From contig BRXU01000001.1 of the NCBI GenBank assembly GCA_030267565.1, positions 5,208,001-5,272,000 on the forward strand: a stretch of DNA of 64,000 bases, written 5' to 3'. Positions within the stretch are counted from its first letter, which is position 1; each line of letters opens with the position of its first letter. Below, piece by piece: positions 25,090-36,800 of this stretch. A model generated the notes under the pieces. That model was not told the origin of the DNA, ran no database searches, and saw nothing but the letters and a program-made list of their open reading frames with translations. The DNA is from Pleodorina starrii. Its lineage: Eukaryota > Chlorophyta > Chlorophyceae > Chlamydomonadales > Volvocaceae. Made by a program: the position numbers and the translations under genes.

Positions 25090-25329
25090 CTGCACCACGG
25101 CCGGAACACTGGAGGTGAGATGTCGGCATGTAGATGGAAATCGAATTCGATTTTGCAAGTTTGAGGCGCTGTGGCGAGATTTCGGGTCGAACTCCGTTCT
25201 TGGATGGGCGACCGCCGTTTCCCCGTGCTGTTCTCGCTTTTTGTACACTGTATGACGACCCAGCGAGGCCCATCTCGCCAGCAGCAGCACTGCTGCAACC
25301 CTTGCCAGGCGTTGGGGCCGCAAAACGCC

Positions 25330-27845
25330 AGTGGCATCGGATGTCTAATACGTTCCGTACGACGGCCGATCCCTCACCGGAAAGGTGCACTGGTATCCGA
25401 GCCATGATTTTGCACACGGGTTCTCGATTGATTCTTGAAGTTGCCGGCCTCCTGAACGCTCTGACAGTGCTTGGTGTGGGACGCCAAGGTTCCGACTGCA
25501 AGGGCGCGGCGAGGACCCGAGTCGGCGGCAGGCCATGCGTGCGCGGCCCAAGCTCCCCCCTTCCAAATGGGCTGCATGAAATTCAGTTGAGCTCACAGCA
25601 ACCTAATCATATATTTTGCCAGATTTCGGGTTATGCTCCCGTATGGACTGTCGTTTTATGCCCCCAATCACCTGCGAAAACTTTGTATGCTGTGACCAAT
25701 CGCCGGCACCACGGCACATACATAAAACGTCCATAGTGTAATTCTGTAACAACGCGGCTGGGACATCTGTCAAGGTCTCAAAAATTATCTGAAAGCTATC
25801 TTTGTTCGCTCTCACTTGCAGAACTTTGATATTATATTAGTTATGGTTCATGGAAATTAGTGACAACTTGTGGCATAATGGGCACATTCGATGGTTTAGA
25901 CAGGTGCGTCGTCAAGAGCACAAGAGGTCACAGATGGCGCGAGTTTTCGTACAACCGAGCCGTTCAATTATTTTTGCACAATTTCTGACACATCTCAGTC
26001 AGGAGTTTGGAACTAAAGCTGCTGCCAATATTACTGGCCCAGGCCGCCGGCGACCGTTCTGACCGCGCGTCTGGGGTCCGTCCGGCGTTGAGCAGCACGA
26101 CACAGCGGCTGGTGCGCGGGATCCGTGCACGTGTCATCACATCGCGTGCATATAGATGGCAGAAGCCGGACCTATGCACTCCTGTTGCCCACATACCGTA
26201 ACCTCCGGCGCTAAAGCATTAGCGGGCGCGTGTCCGATACTAAAAATTGTAGGACGCGGCAAGCCAGCGGGCTGGAAATCCTTCTCTGGCATGCCTCCCC
26301 CTGCAATAAGTCCGACGCAGCCAACAACGCATACCCGGAATTGGTCCTGTACCACACTGGCCGTTCTCACAGCCAAGGCCCCGGGGTGACAATCAGTGCG
26401 CTGGTATGGGCTGGTATGGGCTAGTCGCCAGGAACGGTCCACACAGGTCCACACAATGGCTACTATAAACTGAGCCCCTGGAGCCCGCACGCCGCTTCAG
26501 TTGCGGAAACAAATGCGGCTGTTTGTGTTTGGTGCATCCGTGCATCTTTGTCGCTACAACCCCTTTAGAGCAGGTTTCAGACTCGTCCAAAGCTGCGTGC
26601 GCTAAAACGCATCGTTACAGTAGTCTGCCGGAGCGAGCTACCGATGGGCGGCGGTGTCGGAGTTGTCGGTTGCAGCCCAATCTAAGAAATTTTGCAACCC
26701 GTGGAAGCATCACCGTGTAGAACCGTGAGCACGAGAGCTGCCGTGTATGCCAGCTCGGGCGGATGCAGTTATTAACCCAGGTGACAACATAGACAACCAC
26801 TGCTGAAGGCAGGGGAGCCCTGGGGAGCAACCTGGGCGCAGTTGTTTCGCATCAAGCCCGTTCGGGTTGCATAATATATCATTAATGGTGAAACTTCGTG
26901 TTGGCTCATGCGACCGAAGGAAATTGGCAACTCCATATGAACAGCATATGCTAGGCAAGCCGTACCTGGTGACGGTACGGACAGCGTAGAGTTGACGGCT
27001 TGACGCAGAAGGGCTGCATGTAATAAAATTACCATTTTTGGAATTATTATATGGAATAAACCTTGGGCCTATTTATAGCAGCCGTAGTTAGCAGAGCCCC
27101 ACCTTTGGTGTACCGGTAGTCAGCCGGTTGATTGTGAAAGGCGCCTCCATTGTGCAACCGGACACATATTGCGCACTTCATTTCGAATAGAGTTGTGTTG
27201 ATGCAGCTATGAACGTCGCAGCTGCAAAAATACTGTCCTCCAGGGACCGTACTCGACTACTCGTCCCCTCTACCTGCCTCGTTATGATTCTGATTGACCA
27301 GGATAACAGCGAAATATTGCGTATGCGTATATAATGGAGGCATCCGACTAATTTATCGACTTTGCTCCGTCGGGTCGATTAGGCGGACACGGTTGGCACC
27401 AGCCCTGCGGCTGCCGTCATAATGTATATGTTTGCTAAATGCTGTCTTGGCGCGCCGACCGTCCCTGAAGTTAATGTGGATGCCCAGCGCCTAGCCGGGC
27501 GGACGGTCGCAACGACGAGCACACGGCGCAGAAGCATTCCGGCATTGGGTCTTGCGCAGGTGCGCTGATGGCATCTTGCAAACTTTTTTTGGGGGGGGGC
27601 AGCTTTCATGCTTTGTCTGGGGCTAAGCGCGCACGCAGGCCTGTACCGCTGCATGCGCCAGCCTGCCTATTTCATCATGCGAGGACCAGTGGCCTGAGCG
27701 CTGGCGAGTGGCTCTGGCAAGCTTGGAGGCCTCGCTCCGCTGCTCAGCCAGGTGGGGTACGCAAGCTCGCCAAGCCCTAAGGCAAATAACCCCGTTGCTG
27801 ATACTTTGTTTCTCACATCGGAATATCTTTGTTTCTCATATCGGA
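25330..27845. other. divergent intergenic region, cytochrome b561 gene / TKL kinase
   Basis: The stretch between two outward-facing genes should hold both promoters and the missing first exon(s) of the b561 gene. Much of 25.6-27.4 kb is AT-richer than the surroundings. A T7-G9 homopolymer junction lies at 27584-27599. No other coding exon is supported. Confidence 0.45.
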
Positions 27846-30800
27846 ATGCTGGATATTCTGTACAGGCTAGTGGTGTACAGCTCGGAAGGGCTTCCCTGGG
27901 TGTTCGCGCCAATTGAGTGGGTCGCCGAGGAGTTGGACCGGATTGCCCTGACTCATCTCGCCGAATTCCTTGCACAACAGGTACACAAGTGTCGAAACAG
28001 AATTTCCAAACGGTCGTTGGCGGGCTCAGTTGCTCTGACTGTGCGTCGTCCTAACCTAACGACCTGCCACCTTCGCAGATGGACGACGACACCGCCGTCG
28101 TCCTGCGCCAATCCAAGGACCCCGGACACAATTTGTATCATTTTAGGACCTGGTCTTCTGGACAATCCATGGTGCTGGAACAAGCGGACCAACTTGCGCT
28201 GCCCATCAGCCAGCAGCCCGACGCGCACGCAACCGCGGCGCTGCTATTGAGCTGGGATCGGCCAGTTGTTGATAAAACAGCGTGGATCAGCGAAAAGCAC
28301 GGCAACGCTTCCTTTTCGGCGTCTGATCTGAAGGAGCTGCGTCGGTTGGCGCAGTTCGTTGGGTACGGACTGGTGGGCGACCCGCAGCACGCTCGCTATG
28401 TTGCGAGGGTGAGTGCGCAGCGACGCGCGGGTTGCGCCTCTGGCCCAGCTGGTTGGCCCGCCATCAGGCAGTCCCGTGGCTGACCAATAGGCGAATGTCC
28501 CCACCTCAGCCTGTCAGGCACGTAAGGCCATAGCTTGTTGTGCTTACAGTGGTGGGCTCCCGAGTCCGGAAGAGTGGAGCCAACGGGCACCAGCTGCTGG
28601 CCTTTGGTGCACTGCTTGTGTGCCAGCCTGCCATCCTAACTAAATCCCGAACACCGCGCTTGCAAAAGCCACGCGAGCAGCGCCAATCCGTCACGCCGCG
28701 CGCAGAGCCGTGCGCAAACTGTCTTGCCTTCGGTGCCTGTCGCACCTGCCTCCTTGGCTGCCCGCATACATCCGCATCCGCAGGTGTGTTGGCACCTGGC
28801 GCTCATGCCCTCCGCCCCCAGCCTGCACGACCTCGTCATCTCGGTGCTGGACGGCGTGCACGATCTGGTGCTGGCGAAATTCGGCATCCAGCTCCAGTGC
28901 GTACTCGCTGCCGTACACGGCCCGTCATTGCCCGCCGTACTGTTCGCGCAGCGGCTCGGTGCCGGCGCGTCGCTGCTGCGGGCTTGCGGCTCCGACGTGC
29001 AGGCGCAGATGGCGGCACTGCTGCTCAACGCCGGAAGCTCCACATCTGGACGGCCCTCCTCGCGGGCGAACAATGCCGGCGGAGGCGGCGGTGGCGGCGG
29101 CTGCGGCGGCGGCTTCGACCCCGGCGTCAGCGTCAGCGCTGTCACAACGCTGACCGCCAGCGAGCCCTGCGCGAGGCAGGAGGCGTCGCGCGTGCGCGCG
29201 ATAAAGACCTCACTCGCAAACACGCTGCTGCAGCAGGCGATAAGGTACCGTACCTACGGCTGATTGTCGCGAAGGCCTAAGATTGACAATTATTTTGCAA
29301 AGTCGCGATGACCTGGAGGGAATAAATTTTGAAAGTCGCGCACCCTGTCCCACGGGGTCTTTGGCATGGCGAAAACACCCTGGAGCCTTGACACGGTCAA
29401 ATGAAGGCAATCCTGCAACTGTAGCCATTGAACTTCCTCTGCCAGTGTTGAATTCCCCCCCCCCGGAAGGCGGTTTGGGGTGAGGGGATGGCGTGTGGGC
29501 ACGCTCGGCTGCCCCCCACATGACCCAGGAATTGTTTTTCAAACTCGCGAACCCCCTGACACGAATATTTAAATCTGCGCGACTTTGCAAGATTTTCCAA
29601 ATAATTATTTAATATATCGCGACGATATCCTGGAGGTACGGTATGGCACTCGCTCCAGTGTACGACAATACCATCCTTTTGTACGGCAATACCATCTGCC
29701 GGCAGTGGCGGATGTCGGATGCCGCAAGCGTTAGCGGCCAAGGTCATGGTTAAGCGGAGCGTGCGAAGGGACGCGCCCAGCGGGCGGGGCCTGCCTTGCA
29801 AACCTCTCCCGGTTTCTCGGCTGCTACGAATCCCTGCTGCAACTGCCCTGCTCCCTGTTGCTGCTGCCTCGTGATGTGCTGCACCGCAGCGCCGTGTGTC
29901 CGGCGGAGCCACCTCGTGAGCAGGCCTGGACGCGGGACGCCTCGAGCCGGTGCAGCCAGCGGCCGAGCAACAACGACGGGGGAGGCTCGCGCGGGGTGGG
30001 TGTCCCTGTCTGCCCTCCAGCGGCGAGCAAACGCGTGCGCGCATGGATGTGTGCGTAACGGCATGCATGCAGGGAGCACAAGGGGTAATACGACGGGGGA
30101 GGATCGTGCGAGGGGATGAGCGCTCGTGAAAGCGAGACCCACCACCAGCTCTCCCCAGGGGGTCGCCCGTGCAGGGGCAGAGACTACGTGTAGTTAAGGC
30201 ACGGTTTTGAACGTCCGTAGCCCCGTGCCCTTCCCAAACGTAGCTCCGTTCCTCCCAAACCCAGCCCGTCCGTGTGCTGGCCGCCCCTGCAGGACGCCCC
30301 TGCCAAAACCACCGCAGCCAGAGGCGCCTTCAGCGTCCGAGCTTGCGTCGCCCCCGTGCGGACACCATGCCGTACGAAAACCGTACTGCCGCTCATCGTA
30401 CCGAACGCAAGCTCCCATGTCCTGGAAGACCAACAGCCCTGCCGCGACGTGCTCGTATGCAGCAAGCTCACGGGCGGGAAGGCCGGCTCGATTCTCCTCA
30501 TGTCCGAGGCGGCGGCCGGCGGCGGCGGCGGCTCGCCGTCGCCGGACGCGCGCTTGCTGGCATCACTGCCACAGTTGCCTGGCCAGGTCTACCCAAGCGG
30601 CAGCGCAGCAGCGGCGGCGGCGGCGGCAGGCGAGATGGAGACGATTGCCTGCACGATCCGAAGCAGCGATGCGGCGGCGGATGCCGCTGCCGCTGCTGCT
30701 GCTACTGCTACTGCTGCTGCGGCGGCGGCGGGCATTCGGCCGCACCATTTGGCTCTGTACCTGGTATCCAGTGAAGTGCTGCCGGCTGGCGTGCTGCGCA

Positions 30801-33800
30801 TGATTGCGGAGGAGCTGCAGTCGGTGCTGCCGGTAAGGGGCAGGTGCAGTAGTAGACCTAGTGGCAGTTGCCAAGTGGTTACCGGTTACCGGTTACGGTT
30901 GGGTTGACAGTTACCGGTAAGTAGTTAGGTGAGAGAGAGACCCGAGAGCGTCATCGTGAGGGGATGGCTCAGGTCGGAGAGGGTAGCGGAGATCCGAAGA
31001 CACTGGTGGCACACGCCAGAGACCTGTCGTGCGGTGCCGGTGTATATTGCGCGCAGACCGCTGTGTGACCGGAGCATCTGTGTTGTGCTGTCCTGTGCTG
31101 TGTGTCTTTCCAGCCCGGATCAGTCGTCGGGGCACATGCAGGCAAAGGACGCATCGCACATGTGCTCTGCAGCTCACAGCCTGTACCTACCCACCAGGCA
31201 TTGATCCCCAAACCGTCTTTCTCAAACCGCGCACACGCCGTGGTGACTGGCTGCATTCATGTCGCCCTGCGGGCGGGATATGGCACAGATCTTTTTCGGG
31301 GCCTGGCGGGCGGCCTTGGCGGGCGGCGACACCAGCCCGAGCAGCTGCGCGGCGGGCGAGTGGCGGCGCCTCCAAGAGCTGTTGTTGGGCCAGTCGGCGG
31401 CAACGGCCGACGGCGGCGGCGCCGGCAGCAGCGGAATGGGCTGCGGTACCGGGGCATACGATCCCAGCTGCGCCATTGCAGCCTCCACGGCCGCCGCCGC
31501 CGCCGCCGCTGTGCCGCCGCCGCCGCCGCCCGCCTCGCTCCTGGAGTCCGCGAGCAACAGTCCGCTGTCCCCCGTGGCAGCGCACCGATCCGCCGTCTCG
31601 ACGCGGCTGTTCAAATGCCACACGCCGCCGGCGCCGAACGTCGTCACCAGCATGCCGCCGGTGTACTGCAGCGGCACCCCGGCGTCGCCGACGCCGGCGG
31701 TGCAGCAGCCGCGGGCGCCGCCCCGTACACCCGGCGTCAGCAGCCACGGCGGGGGACTGGTCCGGAAGGGGCTGCTGGCGCTGATGGCGATGCGCGAGGA
31801 GGCCGCCGCCACCACGTGCGAGCCACACCAGGCGAGGTCGATGCCGGGCGTTGCGCCAGCTGCGACGTCGGCAGCGGCAGCAGCAGCAGCGGGAGTTTCG
31901 ATGTACGGCAGCGGCGGGCACGGGCACGGGCACGGGCACGTCGCCGTGCGCAGCTTCAATAAGATTTCGCGGCCGGCGGAGGGCTCCAACGTCGACGGCA
32001 CAATGACGACATCCAGCGTCCGTACAGGTACGGGCTCTAACGTCGTACCAAAATCCCTACGTTCCGGCGAGGCGCATGCTGTGGAGTATGGTCGTATGTG
32101 AGCCGAGACAGCCAACCGCATCGGAGCCCCCAGCAGGTCGCTCCGTTGCGGTTGGCTGTCCCGGCTCACAGGCACGCACGGCTCGCTTGCTGGCGGCAGA
32201 CGTCGCAGCCGACGCCTCTTGAACAGTCCAACTTGACGTCACGCGGGTGCCCCGATTCCCAAGAGTGCAGCGCAGCGCCCGCGCAAGCGCCCGCGTCTGT
32301 CCGCTGCACGTCTCTGCTTCTGCGACCCGGCTGCCCCGCGAGCTTCCCCGCCCCTGGCCCTCCCCCCACTCGCGTTCACGGCCTCCGGCTTGTCCATGGA
32401 ACCCCTCCTGCCCCCCGCAGGCTCCGCCACGCCGCTTCAGCCCCGCGGCAGCGCCACGCCCCTACCCCAGCTGACCCTGGAGAAGCCGGCGGGCGCCTCC
32501 GCCCTCGACATGCTGGTGACCAGCATGCGCCAGGGCCTCACAGCGGCCAGTGCGGACGAGCAAGAGGAGCTGTGAGTGACCGTACCACCCATCGGGGTCC
32601 GTTTCGCGCATGTGCGCGTGGAGGCCGATGCCGCAGACGTAGGCGTAGGCGCCACCGCCGCCGGCTCCCCGGCAGTGCCCGTGGGGTGCTGGGGGATGCT
32701 GGCCTAGGGGCTGTCACCCACTCTGGACGCAGCCTGAGCACGCCGCACAGCCGGCATTGACTAATTGTGCCGCTTTACAGCGCGGTTGGCTTCCTTCGCT
32801 CTCTCTCTCTCTTCGGCCCTCTTGGCCCAGACACCGCCCGTTGAGACCACCACCTTCTCCCCGGCTTTCACGTGCCTGTAGGCTTTCCTGACCCTTGGGC
32901 TTTGCCCGGACTCGTAGGCTTTTTCGCCGCAGCAACGCCGTCCCTTCCCTCCCCCCTATACGTGGATAACCCCCCCGTTCACGAGCTCCGGCCTATACGT
33001 GGATAAGTCCGCCCGGCCCCTCCTCCCACGCCTCCGCTCGACCTCTGCGGTCCCATCCTTATCTCCCCCCGCACGCAGGGCCGTCCGCGCGCAGGACTTG
33101 GCGGCGGTTCAGCTCCTGGAGGTGTTGGGCCGTGGCGGCCAGGGGGTGGTGTTCAGGGGTAGCTTGCACGGATTGGAGACGGCGGTCAAGATGCTCACGG
33201 ACGCCAGCAGCAGCGGAGGCGGCGGCGGTGGGGGTGGTGGTGGGGCGGCGGCAGCAGCCGGGCAGGCCAGGGATGCGGCGGCGGACGGCGAGGCCGCGGC
33301 GGCCGCGGCGGGCAGCAGCGATGTTGACACTTGGGAGGTGGACAGCAAGGCCGGGGAGGCGCGCATGCGGCAGGTGGGAGGGGAGGGAAGGGGGTGGAAG
33401 GGGGTGGAAGGGAGGGAAGGGGGTGGGAGGGGAGGGAAGGGGGTGGGAGGGGAGGGAAGGGGGTGGGAGGGGAGGGAAGGGGGTTGGTTACTTCCCCTTC
33501 TCACGGAGTTGGCCTCGCCCTCGTTTGCCTCATGTAAACAGGTCCCCCAGGGAGTGTGACCCGTGGGTCGGTCCTGTCTCTTGGGGCGCGTTATTGGGGC
33601 CGCCGAATGATGGGCGCAGGGGCACTGAGAAGGGTCCTCTCTCCACTGCGGTGCTGAGCTCGTTTGGAGGCGGCGCTGCGGCACTACTGCACCCCCGGGT
33701 CCATCCGCGCCACTGGCGGCATCTGTTTGCCCTCGTTTGCAAATCGCCACTTTGCACACATTGGTACCGCAAATCCTTTTGTCCTGTTGCTGGTAACATG

Positions 33801-36800
33801 GTAACGCTGCTGCTGCTGCTGTCTCAGGCCAAGCGAGGTGCCATGGAGCTGGCGGTCATCGGCACGCTGTCGCACCCCTCCATTGTCCAGGTGGGGGGGT
33901 GGGGGGGTGGGATGAGCCCCGTTGCCCGGAGCTGAAGCCGGAGGGCTGGGCAGGTCGGGGTCCGCATAGGGGGGCTTGGCACTCGCACAGACGCGCCGCC
34001 GGAAGCGCTCATGGGCTGCCAACACGTGAGGCTGGGAAACACGGGACTTGGGGTCGAGCGTGACAGGAAACACAGCGCCCGTGCTACCGCGCGCGGATGC
34101 ACACTGCAAGGTTGCGAGGCCTTCAGCGCCGGCGGCCGCTGTCCCCCGCCTTTGCGGCCCCCTAACCTTGAAACGCACCGACGGCCGCGCCCGCGCCGGC
34201 GACCTCACACGTCACGCAGGTGTGTGCGACCTTCTCGGGGGTCGTGGTGGTGCGGTGCCAGTACCAGGACACACCGCACGCGGAGATGCGGCTGTGCTAC
34301 CCGGGGGATGAGCTGCTGGCGGGGAAGGACCCAGGTGAGGTGGGAGGATCACATGCGTGCACACGTGTGTGTGTGTTTGGGGGTTGGGAGAGATGAGGAG
34401 GGCTTTCCTTGCAGCGCTCCCTTGCGGGCCGTCCCTTCATGTCGGCACGCATGGCAGTGTTGCCGTGTGATGCGTTGTCCCTGTCGCGCGTGCGCTTTCA
34501 GCAGCTGATCGGCTGGAAGGGGCTGCGCCGTCCCGGGGTTCCGATTCCATGCCCTTCGCGTGCGGGCGGGCGCCGTCGGGGCAACCTTCTCCTGGGGGCC
34601 GTACACCCGTACTGCATAAAGGGTGTCCGCGTAAATGGTTGATGTCTGTTGGCCGCCACTGGCAACGCCTTTCCCCGCCTGCCCCGCCACCTTACCGTTG
34701 AATGCAGGGCCGCTGAACCAGATCATATGCCTCGAGGTGCGTCGTGGTTGCACTTTCCCGAGCTTTCAGGCGCGATGGCGCGATGGCGGGGAGGGCCGGC
34801 AGGGAGGATAAGGAACAGGAGAAGCGCAGGGACACCGCCCCGTGCTGGGTTGCTTGCCCGCATTCCTTGCTCGCCGTCGCAGCTTGCTCGTTTGCTCGCC
34901 TGGTCGCCTCGGGCAAGAGCACGCAGTCCTGCCTTGCAAATAATTGCCCGTGTGTCCTTTCGGACCCGTTGTTGCTACACGGCACACCCGTTTTCCCTGC
35001 CGCGCAGTACTGCGACGCCGGCACATTGATGACGGCGGCTCGTGCGGGCGCGTTCCGGCTGCCGTTTGCGATTCCGTCCAACGGCCCCGCCTTCCCGGCG
35101 CTGGTTCCCCTCTACAAGAGCCTTTTGGAGGTGGGCGCGAGGCGCGAGGCGGGAGGCGGGAGGCGGGAGGCATCCTTCGTGGGAGTTCCTTGGGGCGCAT
35201 CCTTCGTGGGAGTTCCTTGGGGCGCATCCTTCGTGGGAGTTCCTTGGGGCGCATCCTTCGTGGGAGTTCCTTGGGGCGCATCCTTCGCCACAGCGCTTCG
35301 AAAGTGCCGTCGCGAGCGGGCGGTCGGGTTTAGGGTGTACAGGCCCCAGATCGGCTAGACGTCCAAAATAGGACACGTGGCTTTATAGGCCCCGTGATCT
35401 CCAGCTCGCTTGCGCCCGCCTCCAACAGAGCTCGAGCCTAAGTTCCGCCGCCGCAGCCAGCCGCCGAGGGGCTGGCATCCGCCCGTCTCCGTCCCGCCAC
35501 ATCCCAGCATCCTCGTCCCCTCCATCAACTCCGCTCAAGTCCGGATACCGTAGATAGTGATGCATTGGGCTCCGGTCTGCGGGCGTACTTGGATGGCCTT
35601 CCATTGCCGGCAGGTGGCCCTGGCACTGCGCTACCTCCATGCCCGCAAGCTGGTTCACTGCGACCTCAAGGCCGCAAACGTTTTGCTCAAGAGCAGCAGC
35701 AGGGACCTGCGCGGCTGGACGTGCAAGGTGAGGGGCGGCAGTTGGGAGTTGGCAGTTGACAGTTGATTTTGGGTGTGCGTGCGCGCCGAGGCGCTGCTGC
35801 GGTGTTTCCGTGTACCTCACCTTGGTTTTTCAAGAGGACGATGTGCGGGCAGCTAGGGTTATCGGCGTACCTTCTGCTGCTATTTTGCTGCTGCTGCGCG
35901 TTATTCTTCGCGCCAGCAGCCCGCCTGCGTGCTCCCCTGCGTTTGCCGGCCACTCGACCGATCTCCCTCCGATGACCGTCCCGGTCTCCACCCGCCGTGC
36001 CGTATGCCGTGTCGTGCTTCCGTACAGCTTTCGGATTTTGGCTGTGCAAGGATGCTTATGGAGTCTGACCCCAAGGCCGGGGAGGACTGGTCCGGACCCG
36101 CGGGCTTCCGTACGGCAGCCCCCGTGGGCACTTTGGCGCACATGGCTCCCGGTACGGCTGCCTGCTTAGGCTCACGTGTGCTGCCACGATTGCCCATCGC
36201 TGCATAATGACCTCCCCGAGTCGCCGCAGCGCTGCGCAGCGCGTAATTTCCCAATCCTGCTTCATTGCGTCGCGCAACATGTCGTGCAGTGGAGCTGTCA
36301 TGCGGTGCTGTCAGGTTTCGGTGGCCCGGAGGTGCCCCCGAGGTGCCCGTGTATGCAGCACAAGCACGCCTCACTTGCGGCTTGCACACATACCCCCTCC
36401 CCTAACCGCCGCCCTGCGCCCGCCGCCCTCGCATCTTTCATACCTGCTCGTCCGCTACGGTATACGACAATGTGCCTACCCGGGCGACCATCGCGCACCC
36501 CTTCCAGAGTGCTTCATCAAGAGTGAGTGTCCTGGTCGAAGAACCCGAATGCCGTGTTTCCTGCCGTGCCGCTTGATAACCCAAGGGAAAAAGGGACGTA
36601 ATCTTCTCCCCGCGGTGCGCCGCCCTACCTACACCGGAAGCCTGAGGTCATTGTCGTACAACGCGTTGCCGTATCGAATGCCGTGTGCCTTGCTTTGGCA
36701 CCTGTGCGCGCCCCTGAAAGGCTGGCGTCTTGCCGTGCGCCCTCTGTTCGCAACCCACCCACCCACCCACCCGCAGACAGCCTGCTGACGGCGGCTGTTG

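Noticed and set aside
25260..25323. Hydrophobic leader (RPQRLARVAAVLLLARWA) as signal peptide of the b561 protein
   Set aside because: There is no ATG at its start (the codon is TTG), and its nearest donor is at the wrong phase for the exon at 25089.
31102..31288. Plus-strand frame PGSVVGAHAGKG... as part of a kinase exon
   Set aside because: It shifts out of frame with the convincing IFFGAWRAAL region. The acceptor at 31286-31288 (ACAG) gives a phase-0 join from the previous exon.
31187..32175. Long minus-strand open frames opposite the TKL kinase linker exons
   Set aside because: They are low-complexity Ala/Arg/Gly shadows of a GC-rich plus-strand exon that has strong splice-phase support.
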